A model generated the notes under the pieces. It worked only from the letters and a program-made list of their open reading frames with translations. It searched no databases and was not told the origin of the DNA. Shown one piece after another: positions 39,469 through 50,707 of a DNA stretch of 64,000 nucleotides (the stretch's first letter is position 1; every line of letters begins with the position of its first letter). The translations under genes were made by a program, and so were the position numbers. The DNA comes from Candidatus Nitronereus thalassa (lineage in GTDB: Bacteria > Nitrospirota > Nitrospiria > Nitrospirales > UBA8639), in contig NZ_JAQOUE010000001.1 of NCBI RefSeq assembly GCF_032191465.1, positions 2,418,001 to 2,482,000 on the forward strand, read 5' to 3'.

Positions 39469-40119
39469 ATGGAACCAGGACTATATTTCGAACTTATACG
39501 CCAGGAATCAGAAAAAATAGGATTTCTGATAGAAAAGGATGCCATTGAAAAGTTTGAAACGTATTTGCTGGAGTTAATTAAATGGAACAAAAAAGTTAAT
39601 CTGACAGGGCATAGGGATGAACGGTCCATCATTGCCAATCTGTTTATCGATTCCCTTGCATTTCACAAAGCCATAAAAAGTTTCTCAGCTTGTTCAGTCT
39701 TGGATATTGGAACAGGCGCAGGGTTTCCTGGCCTACCGTTAAATATTTCAGAGCCAAAACTTTCGGTTACATTGGTTGAGCCTAATTTAAAAAAAGTCTC
39801 ATTTCTGCACCACATTATTGGGACATTAGGTTTGAAAAACGTCGAGGTTCTAGCGACGCGAATCGAAGATATTCAAAAATATGAATATGTTCCAAGGGCC
39901 TATCAAGGGGTTATTTTAAAAGCATTGCGATTGGATATCTGTTTACCTTATGTTAGGCCTTTATTGGACGAGAATGGAATGATTGTAGTGAGTCGTGCGA
40001 AATCATCAGGTAAAGAAGTTGGAGTAAGAGGCATTACCATTCATGAAAGAATTCCCTATCGATTGCCATTTGGTTTTGGTGAACGTGAATTGATGATTCT
40101 TTCTCCTACATGTACATAG
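39469..40119 (+). CDS. rsmG: 16S rRNA (guanine-N7)-methyltransferase RsmG (GidB)
   Basis: The enzyme methylates G527 of 16S rRNA with S-adenosylmethionine. The 216-residue protein shows KWNKKVNLTGHRDE, the SAM motif VLDIGTGAGFPGLPLNI and VEPNLKKVSFLHHI, all in the usual places. It is flanked on both sides by parS sites, as is common for this gene near origins. Confidence 0.94.
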   Translation: MEPGLYFELIRQESEKIGFLIEKDAIEKFETYLLELIKWNKKVNLTGHRDERSIIANLFIDSLAFHKAIKSFSACSVLDIGTGAGFPGLPLNISEPKLSVTLVEPNLKKVSFLHHIIGTLGLKNVEVLATRIEDIQKYEYVPRAYQGVILKALRLDICLPYVRPLLDENGMIVVSRAKSSGKEVGVRGITIHERIPYRLPFGFGERELMILSPTCT

Positions 40120-40123
40120 CCAA

Positions 40124-40139
40124 TGTTCCACGTGGAACA
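40124..40139. promoter_or_regulatory. parS: parS centromere-like site 2
   Basis: The second copy of TGTTCCACGTGGAACA, five bases after the rsmG stop and 35 bases before the parA ATG. ParB bound here could both seed the partition complex and repress parAB. Confidence 0.92.
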
Positions 40140-40174
40140 TTCAATAATCCCATTTAAAATTATCAATTATTTCA

Positions 40175-40945
40175 ATGGCTAAGATTATCGCCATAGCGAA
40201 CCAAAAGGGAGGAGTTGGGAAAACAACTACCTCAGTAAATCTAGCTGCGGCTTTGGCGATTTCGAAGAAATCAGTATTACTCATAGACCTCGATCCTCAG
40301 GCCAATGCCACAAGTGGTCTTGGTGTTGAAGATAAAAATCTTGCCATTTACGATTGTTTGATTAAAAAAACCCCGACGAAAGAAGCCATTGTAGAAACAT
40401 TAGTCACAGGTTTGCACCTGCTCCCCTCAGGATCTGACCTCGTCGGTGCAGAAATTGAATTAGCAGAAGTTTCTGGGAGAGAGCATACCCTAAAAAATGT
40501 TGTTGGTGAAATCAGTAATCAGTATGATTTCATCCTACTTGATTGCCCGCCAGCCCTAGGTCTGTTGACCGTCAATGCCTTAGCCGCAGCGAATTCAGTA
40601 CTCATTCCTGTGCAATGCGAGTATTATGCGATGGAAGGATTAGGCCGGCTTATTCAAAATATTGATCGTGTGCGAAATTCCTTTAATCCCCAGTTGGAGC
40701 TAGAGGGAATTTTGTTAACCATGTGGGACGCTAGATTAACCCTTTCCAAACAGGTTTCTGAGGAAGTCAGAAAGTTTTTTGGACAAAAAGTTTATCAAAC
40801 CATGATTCCAAGAAATGTGGCATTGGCTGAGGCACCAAGTTACGGTAGGCCTGGTCTATTGTACAATGCGTCGTCCTCTGGTTCGAAAGCCTATATGGAT
40901 ATGTCTAAGGAGCTGTTAGTAAATGGAGAAGAAGGCCTTAGGTAA
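40175..40945 (+). CDS. parA: Chromosome partitioning ATPase ParA (Soj)
   Basis: A Walker-type ATPase of 256 residues that forms DNA-bound gradients moving ParB-parS complexes. The deviant Walker A KGGVGKTTTSVNLAAALA is at about residues 11-28, with LLIDLDPQANATSGLG and FILLDCPPALGLLTVNALAA following. The short N-terminus (no HTH domain) is the chromosomal Soj type. The start is 35 bases after parS site 2, and the end overlaps parB by 23 bases. Confidence 0.96.
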   Translation: MAKIIAIANQKGGVGKTTTSVNLAAALAISKKSVLLIDLDPQANATSGLGVEDKNLAIYDCLIKKTPTKEAIVETLVTGLHLLPSGSDLVGAEIELAEVSGREHTLKNVVGEISNQYDFILLDCPPALGLLTVNALAAANSVLIPVQCEYYAMEGLGRLIQNIDRVRNSFNPQLELEGILLTMWDARLTLSKQVSEEVRKFFGQKVYQTMIPRNVALAEAPSYGRPGLLYNASSSGSKAYMDMSKELLVNGEEGLR

Positions 40946-41783
40946 AGGGCTTGGCGCGTTATTGCCTAGCCATGAACAGGGTGTTTCCGGGTCAGATCAG
41001 GTTTTACAGAAAGTTTCTGTTACCCAAATTTTCCCAAATCAGTTTCAGCCAAGAAAAAAGTTTTCTCAAGAAGCACTAGAAAGCTTAGCCGAATCAATCA
41101 GGCAAAATGGAATTCTTCAGCCATTGTTGGTGCGAAGAAAGGGTGACGGAATTTTCGAACTCATTGCAGGAGAAAGGCGATTTCGGGCGGCTAAATTAGC
41201 CAACCTGTCTACAGTGCCAGTCATTGTTCGTAATTCCAAGGATGATGAATCTACGATATTGGCCCTAGTTGAAAATATCCAACGTCAAGATTTGAACCCT
41301 ATGGAAGAAGCCAGGGCCTTTACTCAACTCATTGAGGAATTTGGTTTGACACAGGAAATGGTTGCCGAGCAAGTAGGGCGTGAGCGGTCCTCGGTTGCTA
41401 ATATATTAAGGCTAGTATCATTACCTACGGAAATACAACAGTTAATTGAATCAGAACAATTAACGCTGGGCCACGCAAAGGTCATTTTGGGCCTGGGAGA
41501 TGCGAAAACGAAAATTTATATGGCCTCTAAAATTGTTCGTGACCAACTTTCTGTTCGTGATGTCGAGCGAATGATCAAGAAAGATCAAGCCGGTTTGAAA
41601 AAAAACGCTAGGGCAAAGGGGCCCGCGGGTTCTCAACAACGCTTTCCTAATGTGCAAGAGCAGCTCCGCAAACATCTTGGAACCAAAGTTGTCATTCATC
41701 CCAAGAAGCGCGGAGGAGAGTTGACAGTGGCCTACTATTCGGACGAGGATCTTACTCGAATTGTGGACGTGATTTTATCCTGA
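40923..41783 (+). CDS. parB: Chromosome partitioning protein ParB (Spo0J)
   Basis: The 286-residue CTPase/DNA-binding protein has the N-terminal KKALGKGLGALLP start (ParA-stimulating region), the CTP-binding motifs LAESIRQNGILQPLLVRR and GERRFRAAKLA, the ENIQRQDLNPMEEARAF box, a helix-turn-helix (LTQEMVAEQVGRERSSVANILRL), and a C-terminal dimerisation domain. Both parS sites needed for its loading lie just upstream. It overlaps parA and is followed by two bactofilin genes. Confidence 0.96.
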   Translation: MEKKALGKGLGALLPSHEQGVSGSDQVLQKVSVTQIFPNQFQPRKKFSQEALESLAESIRQNGILQPLLVRRKGDGIFELIAGERRFRAAKLANLSTVPVIVRNSKDDESTILALVENIQRQDLNPMEEARAFTQLIEEFGLTQEMVAEQVGRERSSVANILRLVSLPTEIQQLIESEQLTLGHAKVILGLGDAKTKIYMASKIVRDQLSVRDVERMIKKDQAGLKKNARAKGPAGSQQRFPNVQEQLRKHLGTKVVIHPKKRGGELTVAYYSDEDLTRIVDVILS

Positions 41784-41877
41784 AAATTAAGTAGGCTAGG
41801 CAGGGTGAGTGTTTCACATTTCAATCGGAAAAAATCAACTTTTTTAAACACCTAATATTAATAAAGGGGGGACTTCC

Positions 41878-42354
41878 ATGTTTGGAAGGAATAGTGATGC
41901 TGAAAATAGTTCTGGAACATCTGGAGGGTCTTCTTCCTCCGAATCTCGGCGAGGGCAAACGGGTCATGAAGGGGTGTTGAACCAAAGCCATGACGTGAGT
42001 GCATTTGTCGGGGAGGGCGTCGAATTTAAAGGAGTGATTAATTATCAGGGAACCGTTCGTATTGATGGGCAATTAGAAGGAGAGATCCACACGGAAGGTG
42101 TCCTCATCGTTGGCCAGGGCGCCGTCATTGATGCCAAGGTGGAAGCCGGCACCATTATCTGCCAAGGACGGATCGTCGGCGATATTTTAGCAAGAGATAA
42201 AATTCAACTGATGTCCCCTGCCGTTCTTAATGGCTCTTTGAAAACTCCTTCCTTGTCAATGGAAGAAGGGGTCTTGTTCAACGGAACATGTGAAATGGGG
42301 CCTGTCGGAAAGAAGAGTTCAAGCTATAGCAGCGATAGCTTGAAAGCGGTGTGA
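41878..42354 (+). CDS. Bactofilin (polymer-forming cytoskeletal protein) 1
   Basis: Bactofilins polymerise without nucleotide into filaments that position cell-wall or chromosome-partition proteins. The 158-residue product has a disordered Ser/Gly-rich N-terminus (to about 40) and the beta-helical core: FVGEGVEFKGVINYQGTVRIDGQLEGEIHTEGVLIVGQGAVIDAKVEAGTIICQGRIVGDI. AGGGGGGG-type ribosome site (AAAGGGGGGA) lies upstream of ATG 41878. It is followed by a second copy (42475) in tandem; the neighbouring parAB genes suggest a role in chromosome positioning, as shown for bactofilins in Myxococcus. Confidence 0.9.
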   Translation: MFGRNSDAENSSGTSGGSSSSESRRGQTGHEGVLNQSHDVSAFVGEGVEFKGVINYQGTVRIDGQLEGEIHTEGVLIVGQGAVIDAKVEAGTIICQGRIVGDILARDKIQLMSPAVLNGSLKTPSLSMEEGVLFNGTCEMGPVGKKSSSYSSDSLKAV

Positions 42355-42474
42355 CCACCGGTATTCAAGAATCAATATTGAGACAACCCAGGCCATGGAC
42401 AAAGGTATTCTTAGGGATAGGTAAAAACTCCTGAAGACGGACCTTTACCAAACGTAAAGGCGAAGGAGGCAGGT

Positions 42475-42933
42475 ATGTGGGGCGATAAAGACGAGAAAAA
42501 AAAGAAGGAAACGATCTTTGAAGAAGACCATTACACCTTCTTAGGAAAAGGTGTCGATTTTAAAGGCAAAGCTAACTTTGATGGAACGGTAAGGGTCGAT
42601 GGTCATTTCGAGGGTGAAATAACCACAGCGGATACCTTGATCATTGGTGAGCATGCCGTGATCAAAGGGTCGATTATTGGTGGCGTGATTGTGTCCGGAG
42701 GAAAAGTCGAGGGCAACATTGTCGCATCAAAGAAAGTTCAACTTCTCAAGCCTGCCGTGTTAATTGGAGATGTGCAATCTCCCTCGTTTTCCATGGAAGA
42801 AGGCGTGTTATTTCAAGGAGTCTGTGACATGGGAATCAGTCACCTAGACGATTTGGAACCTTCAACAACCTTGGAAAATGTTCATGATCTCAACGCTCAC
42901 CGCGATCATAAACTCCGTTCTCAGGAAGCCTAA
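42475..42933 (+). CDS. Bactofilin (polymer-forming cytoskeletal protein) 2
   Basis: A 152-residue paralogue of the preceding gene. The core (FLGKGVDFKGKANFDGTVRVDGHFEGEITTADTLIIGEHAVIKGSIIGGVIVSGGKVEGNIVAS) repeats the same beta-helix turns; the N-terminus is short and Lys/Glu-rich (DKDEKKKKET), the C-terminus acidic and probably disordered. Divergence between the two suggests distinct roles or hetero-polymers. The next gene, mnmA, starts six bases after its stop. Confidence 0.9.
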   Translation: MWGDKDEKKKKETIFEEDHYTFLGKGVDFKGKANFDGTVRVDGHFEGEITTADTLIIGEHAVIKGSIIGGVIVSGGKVEGNIVASKKVQLLKPAVLIGDVQSPSFSMEEGVLFQGVCDMGISHLDDLEPSTTLENVHDLNAHRDHKLRSQEA

Positions 42934-42939
42934 ATAGGG

Positions 42940-44091
42940 ATGTCTCGACCAACCGTTCTTTTAGGAATGAGTGGCGGCGTGGATAGCTCTGTGGCCGCCC
43001 TACTTCTGACCGAAGAAGGGTACGATGTTCGTGGCGTCACCCTTCAAGTGTGGGAGCAGGAAGATGAAACTGTGGCCGTTACCAAAAAATGGGAGGAGCG
43101 GGGTTGTTGTAAGGTTGGGCTAGCCCGGCACGTCGCGAAACAACTCAACATTCCGCATGAAGTGGTGGATACCCGAGAAGCCTTCCAAAAGGGGGTCATC
43201 GACGATTTTGTCTCAGGGTATCTTTCTGGGGAAACCCCCAATCCTTGCGTTCGGTGCAATGAGCGAGTGAAGTTCGGAAAGTTATACCACCTTGCCCAAG
43301 CCCGTGGGGTCGATTTTGTTGCGACAGGCCATTATGCTCGCATTAAGCCAATCGAAAAAGGCTATGGTCTTTTCAAAGGCCTCGATCCCAAAAAAGACCA
43401 ATCCTATTTTCTGTATCGTCTTTCTTCATCTTGGCTACACAATATTCTCTTTCCTTTGGGCCATCTTCACAAGACTGAAGTGTGGAAACGTGCGGAAGAT
43501 ATGGGGCTTCCGGTTGAAGAATTACAGGAAAGCCAAGAAATTTGTTTTGTCACGCAGGGGGATTATCGGGAGTTTTTGAAAATTGAGGCTCCACAAGCCA
43601 CATGCCCAGGGCCTTTTGTGGATCAAGAGGGTCAATATCTCGGAGAACATCGTGGAATTGCTTTCTATACTCCAGGGCAACGCAAGGGCCTTGGGCTCGC
43701 AACTGGGGAGCGGTTATACGTTCAACATGTCGACCCCCAAACCAATACCGTGACTGTTGGGAAAGAGGATGCATTACAACAAGAAGCATGCCTTGTCGGT
43801 GATCTGAATTGGCTGGAGGAGAAAGTTCCGGAAGGAACTCGGTCCGTTGCGGTTAAATATCGCTATGCATCTCAGGTGGTGCCGGGAACGCTCATTTCCA
43901 GGTCAAATGGGATGTTTGACGTCAAATTTGATACTTCGCAGAAAGCGCTGAGCCCAGGACAATCTGCCGTCTTCTATGACGGTGACCAAGTCCTAGGAGG
44001 GGGAATTATTCAACGCACTTCTAATAATTCCAGAAGTCTTCCTTTATTGCCCAAAACCAGCCAACCCAATGCAGCTGGTCGTGTGTCCTGA
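42940..44091 (+). CDS. mnmA: tRNA-specific 2-thiouridylase MnmA
   Basis: MnmA thiolates U34 of tRNA for Lys, Glu and Gln. The 383-residue protein shows the PP-loop LGMSGGVDSSVAALLL, the catalytic Cys in TPNPCVRCNERVKFG, and the second Cys in ESQEICFV. The DsrE-type genes near oriC might belong to the sulfur relay feeding it, but a link is only inferred. The C-terminus (about 20 residues after QRTSNN) is an unconserved tail. Confidence 0.95.
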   Translation: MSRPTVLLGMSGGVDSSVAALLLTEEGYDVRGVTLQVWEQEDETVAVTKKWEERGCCKVGLARHVAKQLNIPHEVVDTREAFQKGVIDDFVSGYLSGETPNPCVRCNERVKFGKLYHLAQARGVDFVATGHYARIKPIEKGYGLFKGLDPKKDQSYFLYRLSSSWLHNILFPLGHLHKTEVWKRAEDMGLPVEELQESQEICFVTQGDYREFLKIEAPQATCPGPFVDQEGQYLGEHRGIAFYTPGQRKGLGLATGERLYVQHVDPQTNTVTVGKEDALQQEACLVGDLNWLEEKVPEGTRSVAVKYRYASQVVPGTLISRSNGMFDVKFDTSQKALSPGQSAVFYDGDQVLGGGIIQRTSNNSRSLPLLPKTSQPNAAGRVS

Positions 44092-44215
44092 CTAACTTCT
44101 AAGTCCTTGACCTGGTTGACACTCAGGGGTTCACATGATACCGTGCTGCGTTTTTTTGTACTTGCGCTGAGCGCAAGCGCTTATGTTCCGCCTTCATCAT
44201 AATCGCGACTGAACC

Positions 44216-44755
44216 ATGACGAAAAATACTGTTGCACGCCGCTATGCGCAGGCGTTATTTCGATTCATTGACAAAGGAAGTTTGGAAAGTGCCCAAGCCG
44301 GAATTCAAGATCTGGCTCGCGCATTTGAAGAGTCTACTTCCCTTAAACATGTGATGGCCTCTCCAGTATTTACCTTGGAAGAAAAGTCGTCGGTGCTCAC
44401 GGCTTGTAGTGAACGAGCAGGGTGTCCACCAGCTTTAGGAAAGTTTTGCGAACTTTTATTGAAAAAAAATCGTGTCGGATTCTTGCCGGAAATTGCGGAA
44501 GCGTTTCGAGATTTAATGGATCAAGAGCGCGGAAAACAGCAAGTCATCGTCACCTCGGCTAATAATATTGATACTGCCGGGAGGGAAGACCTCCAATTAA
44601 AATTACAAGGATTGCTGAATAAACCGGTGGACGTGTCATTTCATGAAGATCCTTCGTTGTTGGCAGGCATTCAAATCAGAATTGGAAGCAAAGTCTATGA
44701 TAGTACCATCAAGGGCCAACTTCAAAAGATGCGGGCTCAACTGGTAAAGGGGTAA
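44216..44755 (+). CDS. atpH: ATP synthase F1 delta subunit
   Basis: The 179-residue product joins F1 to the peripheral stalk. The N-terminal helical bundle starts VARRYAQALFRFIDKGSLE, and the C-terminal signature DPSLLAGIQIRIGSKVYDSTIKGQLQKM is the family's most conserved block. It is the first gene of an F1-only operon; Fo genes (a, c, b) are not here. atpA follows after three bases. Confidence 0.93.
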   Translation: MTKNTVARRYAQALFRFIDKGSLESAQAGIQDLARAFEESTSLKHVMASPVFTLEEKSSVLTACSERAGCPPALGKFCELLLKKNRVGFLPEIAEAFRDLMDQERGKQQVIVTSANNIDTAGREDLQLKLQGLLNKPVDVSFHEDPSLLAGIQIRIGSKVYDSTIKGQLQKMRAQLVKG

Positions 44756-44758
44756 GGC

Positions 44759-46267
44759 ATGCAGATCAAGGCAGAGGAAATTAGTTCGATCATTCAGGAA
44801 AAGATTAAAGGCTTCGAGCAACGCGTCGATGTCACTGAAACCGGCTATGTCATTCAAGTGGGAGACGGCATTGCCAAGGTTTATGGCTTAGAAGGAGCCA
44901 TGGCCGGTGAGTTGTTAGAGTTTACCGGAAATATTTTTGGCGTGGCGTTGAATCTTGAAGAAGATAGTGTCGGTGCCGTGATCATGGGATCCGACACGGG
45001 GATTAAGGAAGGTGATCCGGTCAAACGCACGGGCCGCATCGCCGAGGTGCCAGTTGGCGATGCCTTGGTGGGACGTGTGGTGGATGCCATTGGCCAGCCA
45101 ATCGATGGAAAAGGTCCGATTAATTCTACAGAGACTCGACTCGTGGAAGTTCGGGCTCCTGGAGTCGTGGAGCGTCAATCTGTCGGTGAACCGTTGCAGA
45201 CCGGACTGAAAGCCATTGATGCCATGATCCCAATTGGCCGTGGCCAACGCGAGTTAATCATCGGCGATCGGCAAACCGGAAAGACCGCGATTGCCGTGGA
45301 TACTATCATCAATCAGAAGGGCCTCAACGTCTTTTGTTTTTATGTGGCCATCGGGCAAAAACGATCAACCGTTGCCCGCGTCGTGAAAACCCTAGAAGAT
45401 GCCGGTGCCATGGAATACACCACCGTAGTCTCAGCGACAGCCAGTGATGCCGCTCCCCTCCAATTCTTTGCTCCGTACACCGGCGTGACGATGGGGGAAT
45501 TCTTTCGAGATAACGGCAAGCATGCCTTAATCGTATATGACGATCTTTCCAAGCATGCAGTGGCGTATCGCCAAATGTCGTTGTTGCTTCGGCGCCCACC
45601 AGGACGTGAAGCGTTTCCAGGGGATGTGTTCTTTTTACATTCCCGGTTGCTGGAGCGTGCGGCTAAACTCAGTGAAGAAAACGGTTCTGGTAGCCTCACC
45701 GCCCTGCCCATAATTGAAACTCAGGCAGGGGACGTATCAGCCTATGTACCAACCAACGTCATTTCCATTACCGATGGACAAATTTATTTAGCCGCGGATT
45801 TGTTTTATTCCGGTATTCGCCCAGCGATTAACGTGGGCCTTTCGGTTTCTCGTGTGGGTGGTGCCGCGCAAATCAAAACCATGAAACAAGTAGCAGGGAC
45901 CCTCCGATTAGATCTTGCCCAATATCGAGAAATGGCGGCGTTTGCCCAATTTGGCAGTGAGTTGGATAAATCCACACAAGCCCAACTCGCGCGTGGTGCC
46001 AGAATGGTGGAGCTGTTAAAACAAGAGCAGTACAAACCCATGGCCGTCGCCGATCAGGTGATCTCGATTTACGCTGGAGTCAATGGGTTTATTGATGATG
46101 TTCCGACAAACAAAGTTCGGGAATTTGAGTCTAGCTTATTGGAATACATCAAAGAAAAGCATCCGCAGATACGAGAAGAAGTTGTCACCAAGAAAAAAAT
46201 CGATGATGAGTTTGGTGGTCAGCTCAAGCAGATCATCGCTGATTTTAAAAAGACTAAAAAATTCTAA
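44759..46267 (+). CDS. atpA: ATP synthase F1 alpha subunit
   Basis: Non-catalytic nucleotide-binding subunit, 502 residues, the standard length. Walker [16 protein letters not shown] is near residue 170, with [25 protein letters not shown] and the ATP-synthase alpha/beta signature around [15 protein letters not shown] clear GGGGTAAGG ribosome region overlaps the end of atpH. Confidence 0.97.
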   Translation: MQIKAEEISSIIQEKIKGFEQRVDVTETGYVIQVGDGIAKVYGLEGAMAGELLEFTGNIFGVALNLEEDSVGAVIMGSDTGIKEGDPVKRTGRIAEVPVGDALVGRVVDAIGQPIDGKGPINSTETRLVEVRAPGVVERQSVGEPLQTGLKAIDAMIPIGRGQRELIIGDRQTGKTAIAVDTIINQKGLNVFCFYVAIGQKRSTVARVVKTLEDAGAMEYTTVVSATASDAAPLQFFAPYTGVTMGEFFRDNGKHALIVYDDLSKHAVAYRQMSLLLRRPPGREAFPGDVFFLHSRLLERAAKLSEENGSGSLTALPIIETQAGDVSAYVPTNVISITDGQIYLAADLFYSGIRPAINVGLSVSRVGGAAQIKTMKQVAGTLRLDLAQYREMAAFAQFGSELDKSTQAQLARGARMVELLKQEQYKPMAVADQVISIYAGVNGFIDDVPTNKVREFESSLLEYIKEKHPQIREEVVTKKKIDDEFGGQLKQIIADFKKTKKF

Positions 46268-46293
46268 AGTGTAAGAAGTAACCACTTCGATTT

Positions 46294-47175
46294 ATGGCAA
46301 GTTTACAAGACCTCAGACGGAAAATTTCTTCCGTCAAAAATACACAAAAGATTACCAAGGCGATGAAAATGGTCGCGGCGGCAAAACTCAAGCGCGCGCA
46401 GGACCGGATTATGTCAGCCCGTCCCTATGCCCATAAACTTCGCGGAGTCGTTGCCAATCTTGGCGAACATGCCAGCCGGACATCCCATCCCCTGCTTCAT
46501 AAGCGGACCGGGAACAAAACAGAGTTGTTAGTCATCACTAGCGATCGAGGCCTCTGTGGGGCGTTCAATACTAACATTCTTCGTCGGGCCGTGGAGTTTC
46601 TTCACGAACGGAGTAAAGCCGGTGAACAGGTCTCGGTGAGTGTAGTAGGGCGAAAAAGCGTAGATTTTTTTAGGCGACGGACCTGGACTATTCGGCAAGA
46701 ATGGCCTGGGGTATTTGATCGCCTGACATACGAACATGCCTTGGACATTGGTCAAAATATCATTCAGCAATATAACGAAGGCACGTTTGATCAACTTTAC
46801 GTGGTCTACAATGAATTTAAATCCGTCATGCAGCAACGGGTCTTGGTTGAAAAGTTTCTTCCTATTGAAGCGCTGGAAGATGAATCATCCGAACAGCCGG
46901 CGGCAGAAGGGCCAAAGGGGTCATACCTCTACGAACCAGACGAGCATGAACTGTTAGAAGTTCTATTGCCCAAACATTTTGAAGTCCAAACCTTTCGGGT
47001 GTTGTTGGAGTCAGCCGCAGCGGAACAGGCCGCGCGAATGACGGCCATGGATGGTGCCACAAGAAACGCCGGGGAACTCATTAAGAAAGTGACGTTGTTC
47101 TATAATAAAACCCGACAGGCAGCGATTACCAAGGAATTAATGGATATCGTCGGTGGTGCGGAAGCATTAAAGTAA
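46294..47175 (+). CDS. atpG: ATP synthase F1 gamma subunit
   Basis: The central shaft of F1, 293 residues. Both terminal helices are clear: MASLQDLRRKISSVKNTQKITKAMKMVAAAKLKRAQ at the start and MTAMDGATRNAGELIKKVTLFYNKTRQAAITKELMDIVGGAEAL at the end, with TSDRGLCGAFNTNI in the middle. It follows atpA by 26 bases. Confidence 0.96.
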   Translation: MASLQDLRRKISSVKNTQKITKAMKMVAAAKLKRAQDRIMSARPYAHKLRGVVANLGEHASRTSHPLLHKRTGNKTELLVITSDRGLCGAFNTNILRRAVEFLHERSKAGEQVSVSVVGRKSVDFFRRRTWTIRQEWPGVFDRLTYEHALDIGQNIIQQYNEGTFDQLYVVYNEFKSVMQQRVLVEKFLPIEALEDESSEQPAAEGPKGSYLYEPDEHELLEVLLPKHFEVQTFRVLLESAAAEQAARMTAMDGATRNAGELIKKVTLFYNKTRQAAITKELMDIVGGAEALK

Positions 47176-48725
<1,550 letters not shown>

Positions 48726-48726
<1 letters not shown>

Positions 48727-49172
48727 TGGCAACCTCGACCGAAGCTACGCAATCCGGGAAGATTTTGTTAGAAGTTGTGACCCCGGATAAACTGCTTCTA
48801 AGCGAAGAAGTTGATCAGGTCTCGGCCCCGGGAACCGAAGGTGATTTTGGCGTGTTGCCTGGCCATTGTCATTTTCTTTCAACCCTTCGCATTGGCGAAC
48901 TGAATTATCGCATTGGCGAGAAAACGCAATTCATGTCGGTGTTGTGGGGATTCGCGGAAGTCACCTCAACGAAGGTGACCATCCTCGCGGAGATTGCGGA
49001 GAAGGCCGAAGATATCGACGTAGAAAGGGCCAAAGAGGCTGTCGCCAAAGCCGAGGCGCATTTAGAGCGTGGAGGTCTCCCCTCTGAAGTTGAAGAAGCC
49101 AAAGTCAGCCTGGAAAAAGCTCGCCTTCGACAAAAAGTGGCGGAGCGGCTGCAAAAGCAGGGTCGTTCTTAA
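48726..49172 (+). CDS. atpC: ATP synthase F1 epsilon subunit
   Basis: The 148-residue product has the N-terminal beta-sandwich (ILLEVVTPDKLLLSEEVDQVSAPGTEGDFGVLPGHCHFLSTL) and a helical C-terminal hairpin (about 95-140), which in other bacteria inhibits ATP hydrolysis. It overlaps the atpD stop by one base and ends the operon. Confidence 0.94.
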
Positions 49173-49274
49173 TTGAGAAAGTCCTGCGTGAAGTATGTTC
49201 CGTAAAGCGAAAAAAGTGAGTTCTTTCCGGATCACGCAAAATTCAACACCCATCACGGTATCCTAAAACCTTCC

Positions 49275-50270
49275 ATGCCGCATGTTGAAACGCGGACGGA
49301 AATCCTCGTCACAGCCGGAGAGAGTTCTAAGCGATTAGATCACTTTCTGGCGAATCACGATCCAGACTTTTCCCGCACCATTTTGCAGCGCCTCATTCTC
49401 GATGGGCAAATCACCATCGATGGTCAAACCGTAAAGCCCAGCCATAAGATCAAACCGGGGGATCGAATCATCCTGATTGTTCCCCGCCCGGAACCACTAG
49501 ACATTCAGCCAGAACCCATTCCCCTTGAAATTTTGTATGAAGATGATTCACTGTTAGTCCTCAATAAACAGGCGGACTTGGTGGTACACCCTGCGCCGGG
49601 GAACTGGTCTGGAACCCTAGTTAATGCATTGCTGTATCATCTCCAGACTGAAACTGGCTCGCTGTCAAACATCGGCGGAAAAGAACGCCCAGGGCTGGTG
49701 CATCGATTGGATAAAAACACCACTGGCGTCATGGTTGTGGCGAAACATGACCAGGCGCATGCAAATTTAGCCTCGCAGTTTAAACGGCATTCAATCACCC
49801 GCGTATATGAGGCGTTAATTTTGGGCGTCCCCAAAAAACATGAAGGGACCATTGAATTGGCCATTGGGCGTGATACCAAGGAACGCAAAAAATTTTCCGC
49901 CAATACCGCAAGACCAAAGGCCTCGGCCACAGTCTATCGAGTGACCGAACGGTTTGGTAGAATCGCCTCAACCGTGGATTTATTCCCACAAACAGGGCGA
50001 ACTCATCAATTGCGTGTGCATCTGGCATCCATCAGTTGCCCAATTCTTGGAGATCCTACGTATGGTGGAAAACGGGTGTCATCTTTAGAAGATATTCACA
50101 TTCCTCGGGTGATGCTCCATGCGAAAGTGTTAGGCTTTGTGCATCCCATGACTCAAGAAGAAATGATCTTTTCAGCGCCTATGCCGGTTGATATGAAAGA
50201 GACTATTCAGCTGATTCGTACACGAATCAGTCCCGTGACCACACAACAAAGAGAGGGAAAGAAGTCGTGA
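49275..50270 (+). CDS. RluA/RluD-family pseudouridine synthase
   Basis: The 331-residue protein has an N-terminal S4 RNA-binding domain (KRLDHFLANHDPDFSRTILQRLILDGQITIDGQ) and the catalytic domain with the active-site Asp in GLVHRLDKNTTGVMVVAK. PQTGRTHQLRVHLASISCPILGDPTYGG completes the RluA signature. Having an S4 domain and this length, it is most like RluD (23S rRNA positions 1911/1915/1917), but RluC or another specificity is possible. Its stop overlaps the start of the next gene. Confidence 0.93.
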   Translation: MPHVETRTEILVTAGESSKRLDHFLANHDPDFSRTILQRLILDGQITIDGQTVKPSHKIKPGDRIILIVPRPEPLDIQPEPIPLEILYEDDSLLVLNKQADLVVHPAPGNWSGTLVNALLYHLQTETGSLSNIGGKERPGLVHRLDKNTTGVMVVAKHDQAHANLASQFKRHSITRVYEALILGVPKKHEGTIELAIGRDTKERKKFSANTARPKASATVYRVTERFGRIASTVDLFPQTGRTHQLRVHLASISCPILGDPTYGGKRVSSLEDIHIPRVMLHAKVLGFVHPMTQEEMIFSAPMPVDMKETIQLIRTRISPVTTQQREGKKS

Positions 50271-50704
50271 GTCGTGAGAAAGGATTAGCCGCTGACCAAG
50301 TTTTGGATACATTGGGAGAACTCGTGGCGGCCTTGGCCGCTTTTGCAGCAAAAGTCCCGGCCCAATCGTTTATGGTAAATCAGAGCATGCGCCCTACGGA
50401 AGAAACGATTGAGGCTTACGAGAATACGGTGTACAGATTTCGTGATCGGGCCGGATCTACCTTTCGTGTGTTGAACAGGTTTTTTATTGATTCACTCGAA
50501 GCCTTTGAAGCCGGAAGGGTATATGATGCGGTTCCACCTCTGCTCCTCGCTGTGGAACAACTTGTGGAACTTCATAAAGAAGAAAAAGTGAAATACACTG
50601 ATCAACAACAAAACCGCATTCGGGAATTCCATTTGCGATTGGAAAAAATTCTTCCTGAAAAGAACAAGCCCGAAGTCGATCTCCCCACACCCGAATCCTA
50701 TTGA
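50267..50704 (+). CDS. Conserved small helical protein, unknown function
   Basis: This 145-residue, mostly helical protein (LDTLGELVAALAAFAAKVPAQSFM...FRDRAGSTFRVLNRFFIDSLEAFEAGRVYDAVPPLLLAVEQLVELHKE) starts with GTG in an overlap with the pseudouridine synthase stop, so they are translated together. It has no signal, membrane segment or known motif that I recognise. Coupling suggests a role linked to rRNA/tRNA modification, but that is speculation. Confidence 0.75.
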   Translation: MSREKGLAADQVLDTLGELVAALAAFAAKVPAQSFMVNQSMRPTEETIEAYENTVYRFRDRAGSTFRVLNRFFIDSLEAFEAGRVYDAVPPLLLAVEQLVELHKEEKVKYTDQQQNRIREFHLRLEKILPEKNKPEVDLPTPESY

Positions 50705-50707
50705 GGA

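Noticed and set aside
44116-44144. TTGACA with a poor -10 before atpH, and the hairpin CTTGCGCTGAGCGCAAG at 44161-44177
   Set aside because: The -10 (TACCGT at 17-base spacing) is weak and the hairpin has no T-run, so neither promoter nor terminator can be claimed.
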